Positions 31,416 through 37,929 of a stretch of 37,929 nt of DNA are shown piece after piece. Position 1 is the first letter of the stretch; every line of letters starts with the position of its first letter. Both the position numbers and the translations under genes were made by a program. The notes beneath the pieces were generated by a model. The model saw only the letters and a program-made list of their open reading frames with translations, did no database searches and was not told where the DNA came from. Source of the stretch: a virus; the IMG/VR virus record IMGVR_UViG_3300036768_001520, positions 1 to 37,929 of that record; one strand, 5' to 3'.

Positions 31416-33485
31416 TTATTGACTGATAAAACTATCATGACCAGTCTTGCCTACCAACACAATGTTGTCAAAAACATCTTTGAGATTATCATCGTGAGTT
31501 ATTACAAGTATCTTCATAGATTTTTCTAACTTTTTAATTATGGATGCAAAAACTTCTAATCCAGACTTATCAAGACTGGAGGACACTTCATCTAATAATA
31601 ATAATTGCGTTTCTCCGCCCATGCGACGGGTCTGTAAAACATTTAAAGCCAGTCTTATTGCAAAGGTTACTCTAAATCTTTCGCCGCCGCTAAGAGATTC
31701 AAAAGATGATACTCCAGACTGGGTTACTATTTCAAGATCAAGTGTTTCCTTCCATGATCCCTTTGTATCCTTCTTTTGTGTAATAAAATTAACATACATT
31801 GGCGTACTAGAAAATTCGTTCAAGTAATCATTTGTAACTTTTGCTAACTCCTCAATAACATTATCGATTATAACTGCTTGAATTCCATTTCTGCTAAATG
31901 CTCTAACTAAACTGCTATATACGTAGACAGCCTTTTTAATGTCAACTTGCTTGGCTAAAGCCTCCTTCTTTTTAATCAAATCTTTTTTTAACTGTTCCAG
32001 TTTCTGCTTGGTATATCCTACTTCTGAAATTGCAGCATCTTTTTCGCTAGAGACATATGACAACTCTTTCTTTCTTTTGACAAGCTGGTCTTTTATAGAG
32101 TCCATATTCTCTGATTCTGTAATTGCTTGTATTTGAGAAATTACCTTGTTGACAGCCGCTACCTGGTCCTCTATATCAACTTGAGATTTTTTAAGTAGAT
32201 CAATTTCATTACAAACAGATTGACGCTTAATCTCGCTTGTCTCATTAGATATTTCAATCTTACGTTTTCTAGCTATATACTTTTCCACCTCAAGTTCTGC
32301 CTTTTTAATCTTAGCATCTGTGGCTCGTGTCTTATCAAGTATAGCTTGTGCTCTAGATATCTTTTCACTCAGATCTGCAAGCTCTGCTTTTTTAGCCTCA
32401 AGCTTAGAGCGCTTAATATGTTCATCTCCAATAACATTGTCACATGCTTGACATATGTCATTATGCTGAATATTATATATTTGAGACGATAGTATGTCAA
32501 ATTTTGTCTTTCCCTTGATAAGCCTCTTTTCCATATCTTCTATATCATAAGAGCCTTTAAGTGATAATATTTCTGACAGATTATTTATTTGAAGATCGAT
32601 ATCTGCCATTTGTGCAATGCCAGTTGCTATATCCTGAGTCAATGATGTGGCAAGCCTATCTTTCTCAGCAAGCTGCGACTTTATTTGTACAAGCTTAGTA
32701 TTTAAAGTGTCTAATTTCGATTTGGCTTCATGATAAGAGGCCAGTGCCATATCTTTAGTAGCCATGTTAGCTATCTTAATTTCCAACGCCTGCACAGTTT
32801 GTTTAAGAACCTCCTCACTAGAAGCATATTCTTTTAATTTTACATTGGCATCTTGTAGCCTTTTCTCTGCCAATTCAATATCAAGCTCTGTATCTTTAAA
32901 GTCATCTAACCTTAAATTTAAAACATCAAGCTCTTTCGTAATGTCTTTGAGCTTGGCATTAGCCTCTTCCATGTACTCGTCCCATCGCTCAAGATTTAAG
33001 AGTGAAGAGACCAATTTTTGTCTAGAAGACGATGTGCCATTCACAAATTCAAAAAACGTATTTTGCATAAAATACGATGTATTTGAAAACACTTCATAGT
33101 TTGATCTTATTATTTGCTTGATTTTATCATTAATCTCTGTATTAGTATCTCCCTGAATTTGGCGCTCTGAGCCATCTGGCATTAGTTCGTAGAATGATAC
33201 ATCATCTAGTGACCCATGCTTGGCGTGCTTACTGCGTATGATTTTATAAACCTTATCATCGTGCTTAAATTGAAAGGTGACCTTGCACTGAGAGGTACCT
33301 CTCTTAACCACGTCGGCTACTGATTTTTGTCTCGACTTTCCAAACAAACAGAAGCCAATAGCCTCTAGGATTGTACTCTTGCCAGCGCCGTTCTCACCAG
33401 AAATTAAAGCTGAGTTGAAATTAAAATCAAGAATCGACTTAGAGTGCGACATGAAGTTTTCTAGTTCTAATTTGATAGGCATCAT
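31416..33485 (-). CDS. sbcC: SbcC/Rad50-like (gp46-type) recombination ATPase
   Basis: A 689-residue SMC-like ATPase. Walker A G30-E-N-G-A-G-K-S-T38 is near the N-terminus. Two long coiled-coil arms (~residues 170-330 and 360-520) flank a zinc hook C345-Q-A-C348 through which two molecules dimerise. The ABC signature L-S-G-G-E-R-F and Walker B L-L-L-L-D-E-V are at the end, with V-I-T-H-D as the switch His. Length and layout match phage T4 gp46 rather than the ~1050-residue bacterial SbcC. With its partner just upstream it resects double-strand ends to feed RecA/UvsX. The start follows the SbcD stop by three bases and has a GAGG site. Confidence 0.95.
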   Translation of the reverse strand: MMPIKLELENFMSHSKSILDFNFNSALISGENGAGKSTILEAIGFCLFGKSRQKSVADVVKRGTSQCKVTFQFKHDDKVYKIIRSKHAKHGSLDDVSFYELMPDGSERQIQGDTNTEINDKIKQIIRSNYEVFSNTSYFMQNTFFEFVNGTSSSRQKLVSSLLNLERWDEYMEEANAKLKDITKELDVLNLRLDDFKDTELDIELAEKRLQDANVKLKEYASSEEVLKQTVQALEIKIANMATKDMALASYHEAKSKLDTLNTKLVQIKSQLAEKDRLATSLTQDIATGIAQMADIDLQINNLSEILSLKGSYDIEDMEKRLIKGKTKFDILSSQIYNIQHNDICQACDNVIGDEHIKRSKLEAKKAELADLSEKISRAQAILDKTRATDAKIKKAELEVEKYIARKRKIEISNETSEIKRQSVCNEIDLLKKSQVDIEDQVAAVNKVISQIQAITESENMDSIKDQLVKRKKELSYVSSEKDAAISEVGYTKQKLEQLKKDLIKKKEALAKQVDIKKAVYVYSSLVRAFSRNGIQAVIIDNVIEELAKVTNDYLNEFSSTPMYVNFITQKKDTKGSWKETLDLEIVTQSGVSSFESLSGGERFRVTFAIRLALNVLQTRRMGGETQLLLLDEVSSSLDKSGLEVFASIIKKLEKSMKILVITHDDNLKDVFDNIVLVGKTGHDSFISQ

Positions 33486-33488
33486 ATC

Positions 33489-34688
33489 TTATTTCCTCAA
33501 TCTTATTATATCTAAGCCCGTACCTATGATATCATCAATGAATTCATATTCTGACATAGTGTTTTTAACAAATCTGGCAAACGCCTCTTCATCTGATGAG
33601 TGCTCTGTAATATGGGCATCGCGAGCCTGTCTGGGTGAAAATAGCAGGGGCTTAATCGGAGTGCAGTATTCCACCTTATACTTGTCTTTGACATACTCCT
33701 CCAGATGCTTGGGCTCTAAGAACCTAGAGTCTTCTGCTAAAATAAATATGCTTATTTTAATTATGCTATCTTTTAAATCAGTTGATTGTGCAAATTTATC
33801 TATCTCTTTAGTAACTTTGCTCATCAGCTCATCGGCGTATATTTGAGAGCTTAAGTCTAGTTTAAGTTCATAGATATCACGACAGGGCTCGTCCTTATAT
33901 TCCACCCGCTTATTTTGCAAATCTATAATAGCATACTTCTTTTTATGATTTTCAAATGCTCCTCGCTTCTCCATGGAACCCACATATGCAATATATGGCT
34001 CATCAGACAAAACATATGGAGTATGAACATGTCCCATGATAGTAATATCAATTTCATTGAACATACTTTTTGGAAGATATAATTCATTATTTCCATATAG
34101 CTCTGCATATTCTTCTGCAAACATTGTGCCTTCTATTGCAAAATGCCCTATCACTATCTTTGGAGCCTGATTGTCAATTTCTCCAAGAATATATGTAAAT
34201 GATGATTTGATCTTTGCAATTGCATCGTAATAAGTATCATCACCTATCCACTTACGATCGCGATATGGCATAAAAATTAGATTAGCTACTACTACGCCAT
34301 TTTTTTCTAATTTGCGCCAAGCAATGTCTTCGTGTACTTTTATATTATGAAGATTAAGCTCTTGTAAATAAGACAAGGTATTGGCATCATGAACTCGTTG
34401 TTGATCATGATTGCCAATTACGATATCTATGCTTTTAATACCCTGACTGAGAGCATAAGCTAAATTTTGAGAGAATAATTTTTGTTGAACAACAGATGGG
34501 TGTCTAGTTTCAAATATATCTCCTGTAAAGACAATCTCTTCGCAACCATCTGATACAATCTCATCAATAGTACGCTCAAGGGTCTTTGAATAATCTTTTA
34601 ATCGCGTATTTAATCCAGTCACACTGTCTTTTTGACCAAGGCTGTAATTGGCACCAAAATGGACATCTCCTATGATAGCTATCTTCAT
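33489..34688 (-). CDS. sbcD: SbcD/Mre11-like (gp47-type) nuclease
   Basis: A 399-residue calcineurin-like phosphoesterase. The metal-binding motifs are all visible: I-G-D-V-H-F-G (residues ~7-13), F-T-G-D-I-F-E, V-I-G-N-H-D-Q-Q, I-G-H-F-A-I and M-G-H-V-H-T-P. They match Mre11/SbcD and T4 gp47 and should carry two Mn2+ ions for end resection and hairpin opening. The C-terminal ~130 residues hold the capping and Rad50-binding parts. It is coupled to the SbcC gene that follows, and overlaps the primase-zinc gene by four bases (ATGA). Both partners have the size of the T4 pair. Confidence 0.95.
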   Translation of the reverse strand: MKIAIIGDVHFGANYSLGQKDSVTGLNTRLKDYSKTLERTIDEIVSDGCEEIVFTGDIFETRHPSVVQQKLFSQNLAYALSQGIKSIDIVIGNHDQQRVHDANTLSYLQELNLHNIKVHEDIAWRKLEKNGVVVANLIFMPYRDRKWIGDDTYYDAIAKIKSSFTYILGEIDNQAPKIVIGHFAIEGTMFAEEYAELYGNNELYLPKSMFNEIDITIMGHVHTPYVLSDEPYIAYVGSMEKRGAFENHKKKYAIIDLQNKRVEYKDEPCRDIYELKLDLSSQIYADELMSKVTKEIDKFAQSTDLKDSIIKISIFILAEDSRFLEPKHLEEYVKDKYKVEYCTPIKPLLFSPRQARDAHITEHSSDEEAFARFVKNTMSEYEFIDDIIGTGLDIIRLRK

Positions 34689-35320
34689 CTTGTTTCCTGT
34701 TCGTCTTTGTATAAAATTTCTCTACGATGCAATTCCATTAAAATCTGTGAATGAAAAGCCTTAGTTTGCTCAAAATCAGAATTTGCTAATTTTGCAAAAG
34801 TCTCATCTATGCGCTTAAAAATATGATCCGCCCACCTGCATTCTTTTTCATAATATGGCGTGTCCCGTCTAGTCGCCAGGTATTTTCTAATATGATGTGA
34901 CAAATCTATATTGAGATCAAACTGGAAATTGGCCAACTCTATTTCAGATATTCCGTTATTGGCCTCTTGTAACGACTCTAGTGTCACACTCCCATTGCTT
35001 ATTAAATCTGTAACAATATCGTGCCATGGAATACCCTCTGTCAGAGTTATAAAATCAAATATGTCTCCAGAGATATTGCATCCGAAGCACTTGTAAAACT
35101 TATCCCTATCTGAGAAATAAAAAGATGGCGACCTTTCAGATCCATTCTTGTGGAATGGGTTAGGACAAATACACCTGTGTGTAAACGTAGCAGATGCTAT
35201 GCTTTCTATTTTTTTACAATGCTTACTTGCTAGCCCTACAAATGAAAGCGTTGAGGCTAATGGTTTGGCTACGTTCTGCATCTCCTCTAAAGAAAGAGGC
35301 CATTCATTTTTTTGGTTCAT
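34685..35320 (-). CDS. Primase zinc-finger (CHC2) subunit
   Basis: A 211-residue protein whose residues ~43-92 are the CHC2 zinc-binding domain of DnaG: H-R-C-I-C52-P-N-P-F-H57, then S-P-S-F-Y-F, and F-Y-K-C78-F-G-C81-N-I-S-G-D. In DnaG this domain is N-terminal and reads the priming site. Here no TOPRIM core follows; the rest (~110-211) is a helical tail, perhaps helicase- or primase-binding. The missing catalytic core is on a separate gene at 9706-10458. The start ATG lies within the end of the upstream gene (17-base overlap), and the end overlaps sbcD, placing this half in the SbcD/SbcC operon. Confidence 0.9.
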   Translation of the reverse strand: MNQKNEWPLSLEEMQNVAKPLASTLSFVGLASKHCKKIESIASATFTHRCICPNPFHKNGSERSPSFYFSDRDKFYKCFGCNISGDIFDFITLTEGIPWHDIVTDLISNGSVTLESLQEANNGISEIELANFQFDLNIDLSHHIRKYLATRRDTPYYEKECRWADHIFKRIDETFAKLANSDFEQTKAFHSQILMELHRREILYKDEQETR

Positions 35321-35753
35321 CAGGAGACTTACCCGTTACGGCGGGCGACGAGACCTGTTGTTTTAAACTAGAGACTTGTTTTGCTAAATACGCATTTTGA
35401 AACTTAAGTTTATTTAGCTCATCACGAGTCAACAATAGAGAATGTAGCAATAAGCTCATCAATGTCATCGTGCCCTCATCTAAATTTTGAAAATTGAGAT
35501 CCCAAGCTGTTTTAGTGACATCAAGAGCAACTGCACTTTCTATTTCTTTTGCCGTTGCTGTCTTATTCTCTGGAAGAGTAGTGTCACTCATATAAGTGCG
35601 GAACTTAGAAATCAGCTCGAACAGTTGCCTTCTAGACTCCTCTAGCTTTTTAAGCTTGGCACTCTCATCTATAACAGATGATTTTGTAACATCTTTTGGC
35701 GGGGGCCCTGGTATCTTTCCAGCGCCCGCACGATTTCTAGTTCTATCATTCAT
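35304..35753 (-). CDS. Hypothetical coiled-coil protein, 149 aa
   Basis: The frame is open from a GTG at 35792, but the ATG at 35753 (M-N-D-R-T-R-N) follows the upstream stop by two bases and has GGAG five bases before it, so it is preferred. The N-terminus is Gly/Pro/Arg-rich and disordered (A-G-A-G-K-I-P-G-P-P-P). The middle and C-terminus are helical, with a Leu-rich segment (L-M-S-L-L-L-H-S-L-L-L) and a coiled-coil-like stretch ending before a Ser/Pro/Lys tail. It could be an oligomeric adaptor. No family recognised. Confidence 0.7.
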   Translation of the reverse strand: MNDRTRNRAGAGKIPGPPPKDVTKSSVIDESAKLKKLEESRRQLFELISKFRTYMSDTTLPENKTATAKEIESAVALDVTKTAWDLNFQNLDEGTMTLMSLLLHSLLLTRDELNKLKFQNAYLAKQVSSLKQQVSSPAVTGKSPDEPKK

Positions 35754-35755
35754 AT

Positions 35756-36064
35756 TCACTCCACTGGCTCCACATACATATAGAACCCGCACTTCTTGTG
35801 CATGCTTATGTACTCATAAATATTTTGTTCTACGTGTGCTGGCAACAATCCTTGTCTAGATAGATATTGTATTATATTATTTACTTTATTAGTATCATTT
35901 GTGACCTTATCAAACAACTTGCAGTGACCATCCAGATATTCAAATATCACCTCTTTATCTGGCGGCAAATTGGAAAAATCAAGCACCATATTTATGGTAC
36001 CTGAGCACATTATGTAGCCATATTGCATTCTGCCATGGCATCCTAATATTAATCTTGCCTTCAT
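35756..36064 (-). CDS. Hypothetical protein, 102 aa
   Basis: It starts at the ATG at 36064, overlapping the upstream stop as ATGA. The sequence has a strand-rich start (A-R-L-I-L-G-C-H-G, Y-G-Y-I-M-C-S-G-T-I), then F-D-K-V-T-N-D-T-N and a helix, ending G-F-Y-M-Y-V-E-P-V-E. It contains four Cys residues without a clear zinc spacing. The overlap suggests it is made together with the secreted metalloprotease-like protein. No function recognised. Confidence 0.66.
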   Translation of the reverse strand: MKARLILGCHGRMQYGYIMCSGTINMVLDFSNLPPDKEVIFEYLDGHCKLFDKVTNDTNKVNNIIQYLSRQGLLPAHVEQNIYEYISMHKKCGFYMYVEPVE

Positions 36065-36567
36065 GAATTATCAAGGTAGTATTGTTCAAATTGTAAAGAG
36101 ATCTTCTCATTTTGATCATCGTCAAGCATCTTAATATTATTGTTAAAATAGTGCGCCAACTCATGTATAAAGTCAGTATTGTCTGTTGATAACGCATCGT
36201 ATGATATATACATCTTGCCTATATTATCACGATACCTTCCGTGAAGCTGTACTCCAGCTGGCCTGGTAAACAACCTATCATCATTCAGAGTATCATGTGG
36301 CATCAAATATATGGTAAGCTTAATACTAATCCTGTCAAGCGAATAGCCATATCTGTTTATAAAATCTGGAAATAGAAAAAGTGCCTTGCGATACTTTGCT
36401 GACAATGACGTCAAATCAGTATCTGAAAGCACTTTTTCAGAGCAAATGTCTATATTTTGTATTTGGTATTTATGATCACATCTGTTATAATATGTGGCAG
36501 CATGTGTGAGACTACAGAATAGAAAACAAACTAACAAACTAACTCTTGTATATTTTAATAACATCAT
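36061..36567 (-). CDS. Secreted HExxH metallopeptidase-like protein
   Basis: A 168-residue protein. The N-terminus is a classic Sec signal peptide: basic start K-Y-T-R, hydrophobic core V-S-L-L-V-C-F-L-F-C-S-L, and a likely cut after T-H-A. Near the end is H135-E-L-A-H139-Y-F, the HExxH zinc-protease motif, with acidic residues after it but no certain third ligand. The mature part is short (~145 residues) with Cys30 and Cys42 able to form a disulfide. It would act outside the cytoplasm, maybe on the cell wall or envelope proteins. The start lies inside the end of clpP (29-base overlap), without a clear ribosome site. The motif alone does not prove activity. Confidence 0.78.
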   Translation of the reverse strand: MMLLKYTRVSLLVCFLFCSLTHAATYYNRCDHKYQIQNIDICSEKVLSDTDLTSLSAKYRKALFLFPDFINRYGYSLDRISIKLTIYLMPHDTLNDDRLFTRPAGVQLHGRYRDNIGKMYISYDALSTDNTDFIHELAHYFNNNIKMLDDDQNEKISLQFEQYYLDNS

Positions 36568-37111
36568 CTGCTAAACCGTACTTTACTGCCTCTTCGGCTG
36601 TGAAATATTTATCTCCGCTAGCAAGATCTTCCTCTAGCTGTTTTACGTCCATACCCATGTACTTTGCTAAAAGTGCCATCATTTTATCTCTCATAACCTT
36701 GTTTATAGCCAACTCCTTTTTCATGGAATCTATTCTCAATTCATCAACTGAAAATATCGGCTCGTGCATCATGACGATAGTATGCTCATAAATAGAGCGT
36801 CTTTGGCCACAGGCCAGTAGTAAAGTTCCAGCAGACATAACATGACCCATGCCAATAGTGTGTATCGGGCATGGAATTGATCTGATAACATCATGAATAG
36901 CAAACATCACATTTAAATCACCACCGTAAGTGTTTATAAAAAGTCGAACTTCCTCGCCTGGGTCTTCTTTGGCCATCAAAAGAATAGACGTAATTAAATC
37001 TGGCGCCATCTCGTCGCAAATTTCACCAGATATCATTATATTACGTCCTTCATGAAGGTCATAATACCTTCTAGCTCTTTTGCGACGCGTCGTTTTCTTT
37101 TTAGTTGCCAT
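36539..37111 (-). CDS. clpP: ClpP-type serine protease
   Basis: A 190-residue ClpP. The frame opens at a GTG at 37114, but the ATG at 37111 with GAGAG upstream is the better start. The fold is complete: F-I-N-T-Y-G-G-D (the N-S-P-G-G-like oxyanion segment, ~59-65), nucleophile S93 in H-V-M-S-A-G, H116 in M-M-H-E-P, and the likely acid D168 in S-G-D-K-Y-F followed by T-A-E-E-A-V-K-Y-G-L. The N-terminus is unusually basic (K-K-K-T-T-R-R-K-R-A-R-R) compared with host ClpP, perhaps affecting gating or ATPase binding. No ClpX/ClpA is here, so it may pair with host unfoldases. A prohead protease role is another possibility. Confidence 0.94.
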   Translation of the reverse strand: MATKKKTTRRKRARRYYDLHEGRNIMISGEICDEMAPDLITSILLMAKEDPGEEVRLFINTYGGDLNVMFAIHDVIRSIPCPIHTIGMGHVMSAGTLLLACGQRRSIYEHTIVMMHEPIFSVDELRIDSMKKELAINKVMRDKMMALLAKYMGMDVKQLEEDLASGDKYFTAEEAVKYGLADDVIKIYKS

Positions 37112-37114
37112 CAC

Positions 37115-37435
37115 TCACTCTCGATCTGGGGAATTAAACTGTCCTCTTTTAGCCTCTTTGCGAGCCCTTTTAGCAGCCTTCTTGCGCTTCTCTTTCTTTT
37201 TTTGAGCTGGACTTAGGTAATACTCTCTACGCTTTAATTCTTTCATTATACCTGCAATCTCTACGATCTTTTTGAACCTACGTATTAAGCTGTCAGAACT
37301 CTCACCTTCTCTTAGATAGACTACGGTGCCTTGATTTCCGCCAGTACGATCTTGCCTTTTAAATCTACGTTGTTTAAAATCCTTTTTACCACCAGAATTA
37401 AATGACTTTCTATTTGCTGGATCAAACTTTCTCAT
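37115..37435 (-). CDS. rpsU: Ribosomal protein bS21 homologue
   Basis: A 106-residue basic protein. The central part (V-V-Y-L-R-E-G-E-S-S-D-S-L-I-R-R-F-K-K, then E-L-K-R-R-E-Y-Y) is the bS21 signature. The flanks are Lys/Arg/Gly-rich extensions, the N-terminal one (~35 residues) being longer than in cellular bS21 (about 70 in total). bS21 sits near the anti-Shine-Dalgarno end of 16S rRNA and is the commonest ribosomal protein in phage genomes, where it is thought to bias initiation toward phage mRNA. It is followed by clpP after three bases and preceded by the Nudix gene. Confidence 0.94.
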   Translation of the reverse strand: MRKFDPANRKSFNSGGKKDFKQRRFKRQDRTGGNQGTVVYLREGESSDSLIRRFKKIVEIAGIMKELKRREYYLSPAQKKKEKRKKAAKRARKEAKRGQFNSPDRE

Positions 37436-37443
37436 ATTTATAT

Positions 37444-37929
37444 CTATCCTCCTATGGTTTCCAGGTATTGCGCAGCAGCACCTGTCTGTAACATAACAGT
37501 TGTGAGAGCAGCCAAGGACTGGCCATCTGTAATTTCGTTTGTTTTTATCATTTTAAGTAAATCATCTGCTGTAACCTCGATCGTATGTAATTCCGCAGCC
37601 TTTTCGAGTTCGTCTAATTCTTGTGTTACTGGCGTTTCGTCAGTGATTAGTGCAAGATATACAAATAATTTATTAGGGCTGGATGGCAATGAGTGCATAG
37701 AATAAAAGAATTTAATCCAATTTGCTTTAAATCCAGTCTCTTCTAACAACTCGCGCGCCGCCGCTGCCTCTGGTGCCTCGCCACAATCCATTAGACCTTT
37801 AGGAAATTCTATACTATCTATACCAGACGCAACTCTATATTGTTTAGTTAATATAAAACTGACTTTATTGTCCTTTACTTTGATTGGAATTACCAATACC
37901 CCATCTGAAGTACTTACTGTAAAATACTC
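37444..37929 (-). CDS. Nudix hydrolase, N-terminus beyond window edge
   Basis: The frame is open to the right edge, so the true start is outside the window; a TTG at 37896 is not a convincing start because the reading continues in coding style upstream (T-V-S-T-S-D-G-V-L-V-I-P-I). At least 161 residues are present. The Nudix box is complete: G-L-M-D-C-G-E-A-P-E-A-A-A-A-R-E-L-L-E-E-T-G-F, with G, E, R-E-x-x-E-E and G in register. The style, with E-F-P-K-G before the box, resembles ADP-ribose pyrophosphatase/NudF-type enzymes. Candidate substrates include ADP-ribose or other nucleoside diphosphates. Role in infection unknown. Confidence 0.9.
   Translation of the reverse strand, partial: EYFTVSTSDGVLVIPIKVKDNKVSFILTKQYRVASGIDSIEFPKGLMDCGEAPEAAAARELLEETGFKANWIKFFYSMHSLPSSPNKLFVYLALITDETPVTQELDELEKAAELHTIEVTADDLLKMIKTNEITDGQSLAALTTVMLQTGAAAQYLETIGG

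Noticed and set aside
139-37705. Many open frames of 60-180 codons on the plus strand
   Set aside because: Each lies antisense to a well-supported minus-strand gene, lacks a ribosome site or recognisable motif, and has compositions typical of reverse-frame shadows. I found no plus-strand gene.
1-37929. Stop-codon recoding as in some huge phages
   Set aside because: TAA, TAG and TGA each end recognisable genes at family-typical lengths, with no in-frame recoded stops in conserved domains.
1-37929. tRNA genes or CRISPR arrays
   Set aside because: Intergenic gaps are too short for tRNAs apart from 8417-8508, which shows no cloverleaf. No regularly spaced repeats were seen.

Overview
The window reads as a contiguous piece of a large double-stranded DNA tailed-phage genome (a 'huge' or jumbo phage, Caudoviricetes). 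All 40 genes I can support lie on the minus strand, so transcription runs from high to low coordinates. The genes are packed with ATGA/TAATG-type overlaps or gaps of a few bases. No gene-free stretch exceeds 300 bases; the longest clear one is the 92 bases at 8417-8508. I see no tRNA, rRNA, CRISPR array, integrase or transposase. TAA, TAG and TGA all end genes cleanly, so the standard bacterial code applies. The base composition is AT-rich. The mix of phage-type genes (gp32-like SSB, UvsX/RecA, gp46/gp47-like SbcCD, gp55-like sigma factor, GIY-YIG homing endonuclease) with cellular-type genes (DnaE, trigger factor, DnaJ, ClpP, bS21) is what is known from huge phages. The host cannot be named from the sequence. 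A signal peptide on one protein and the bS21 gene say only that the host is a bacterium.

Layout in transcription order, right to left. (1) 37929-35304, host-takeover and proteostasis block: truncated Nudix hydrolase, ribosomal protein bS21, ClpP protease, a secreted HExxH protein and two unknown small proteins. (2) 35320-31416, replication and recombination: a primase zinc-finger subunit, then the Mre11/SbcD and Rad50/SbcC pair. (3) 31391-28492: an unknown protein, a probable virion protein with a chitobiase-C-terminal-like domain, a RecB/Cas4-type nuclease with an iron-sulfur-type cysteine set, and a zinc-ribbon sigma-like factor. (4) 28487-21136: a giant 1810-residue protein of unknown role, trigger factor and two small proteins. 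(5) 21136-16946: bacterial-type DNA polymerase III alpha subunit carrying an intein. (6) 16943-9706: zinc-ribbon protein, two small proteins (one a candidate recombination mediator), gp32-like SSB followed by a strong terminator, an unknown protein, RuvC-like resolvase, DnaJ, RecA, another zinc-ribbon protein, and the TOPRIM catalytic half of the primase. (7) 9669-8509: a GIY-YIG homing endonuclease and a helix-turn-helix gene whose start is out of frame. (8) 8416-1: unknown proteins, some possibly virion or packaging related, with a second terminator, a CCA-adding/poly(A)-polymerase-like nucleotidyltransferase and a ParB-like protein.

Together the genes form a nearly self-contained replication and recombination system: polymerase, two-piece primase, SSB, RecA, SbcCD, RecB-like nuclease and resolvase. 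It is combined with protein-folding and degradation factors (trigger factor, DnaJ, ClpP), ribosome modification (bS21) and transcription redirection (sigma-like factor). No replicative helicase, clamp or clamp loader is in this window.

The most striking observation is in the DnaE intein. The intein keeps intact splicing blocks. A recognisable Vsr/DUF559-like nuclease domain lies inside it, but in another reading frame. A one-base shift at a G5 run and a compensating shift further on explain this. The intein looks like one whose homing endonuclease has died while splicing, and the polymerase frame, have been preserved.
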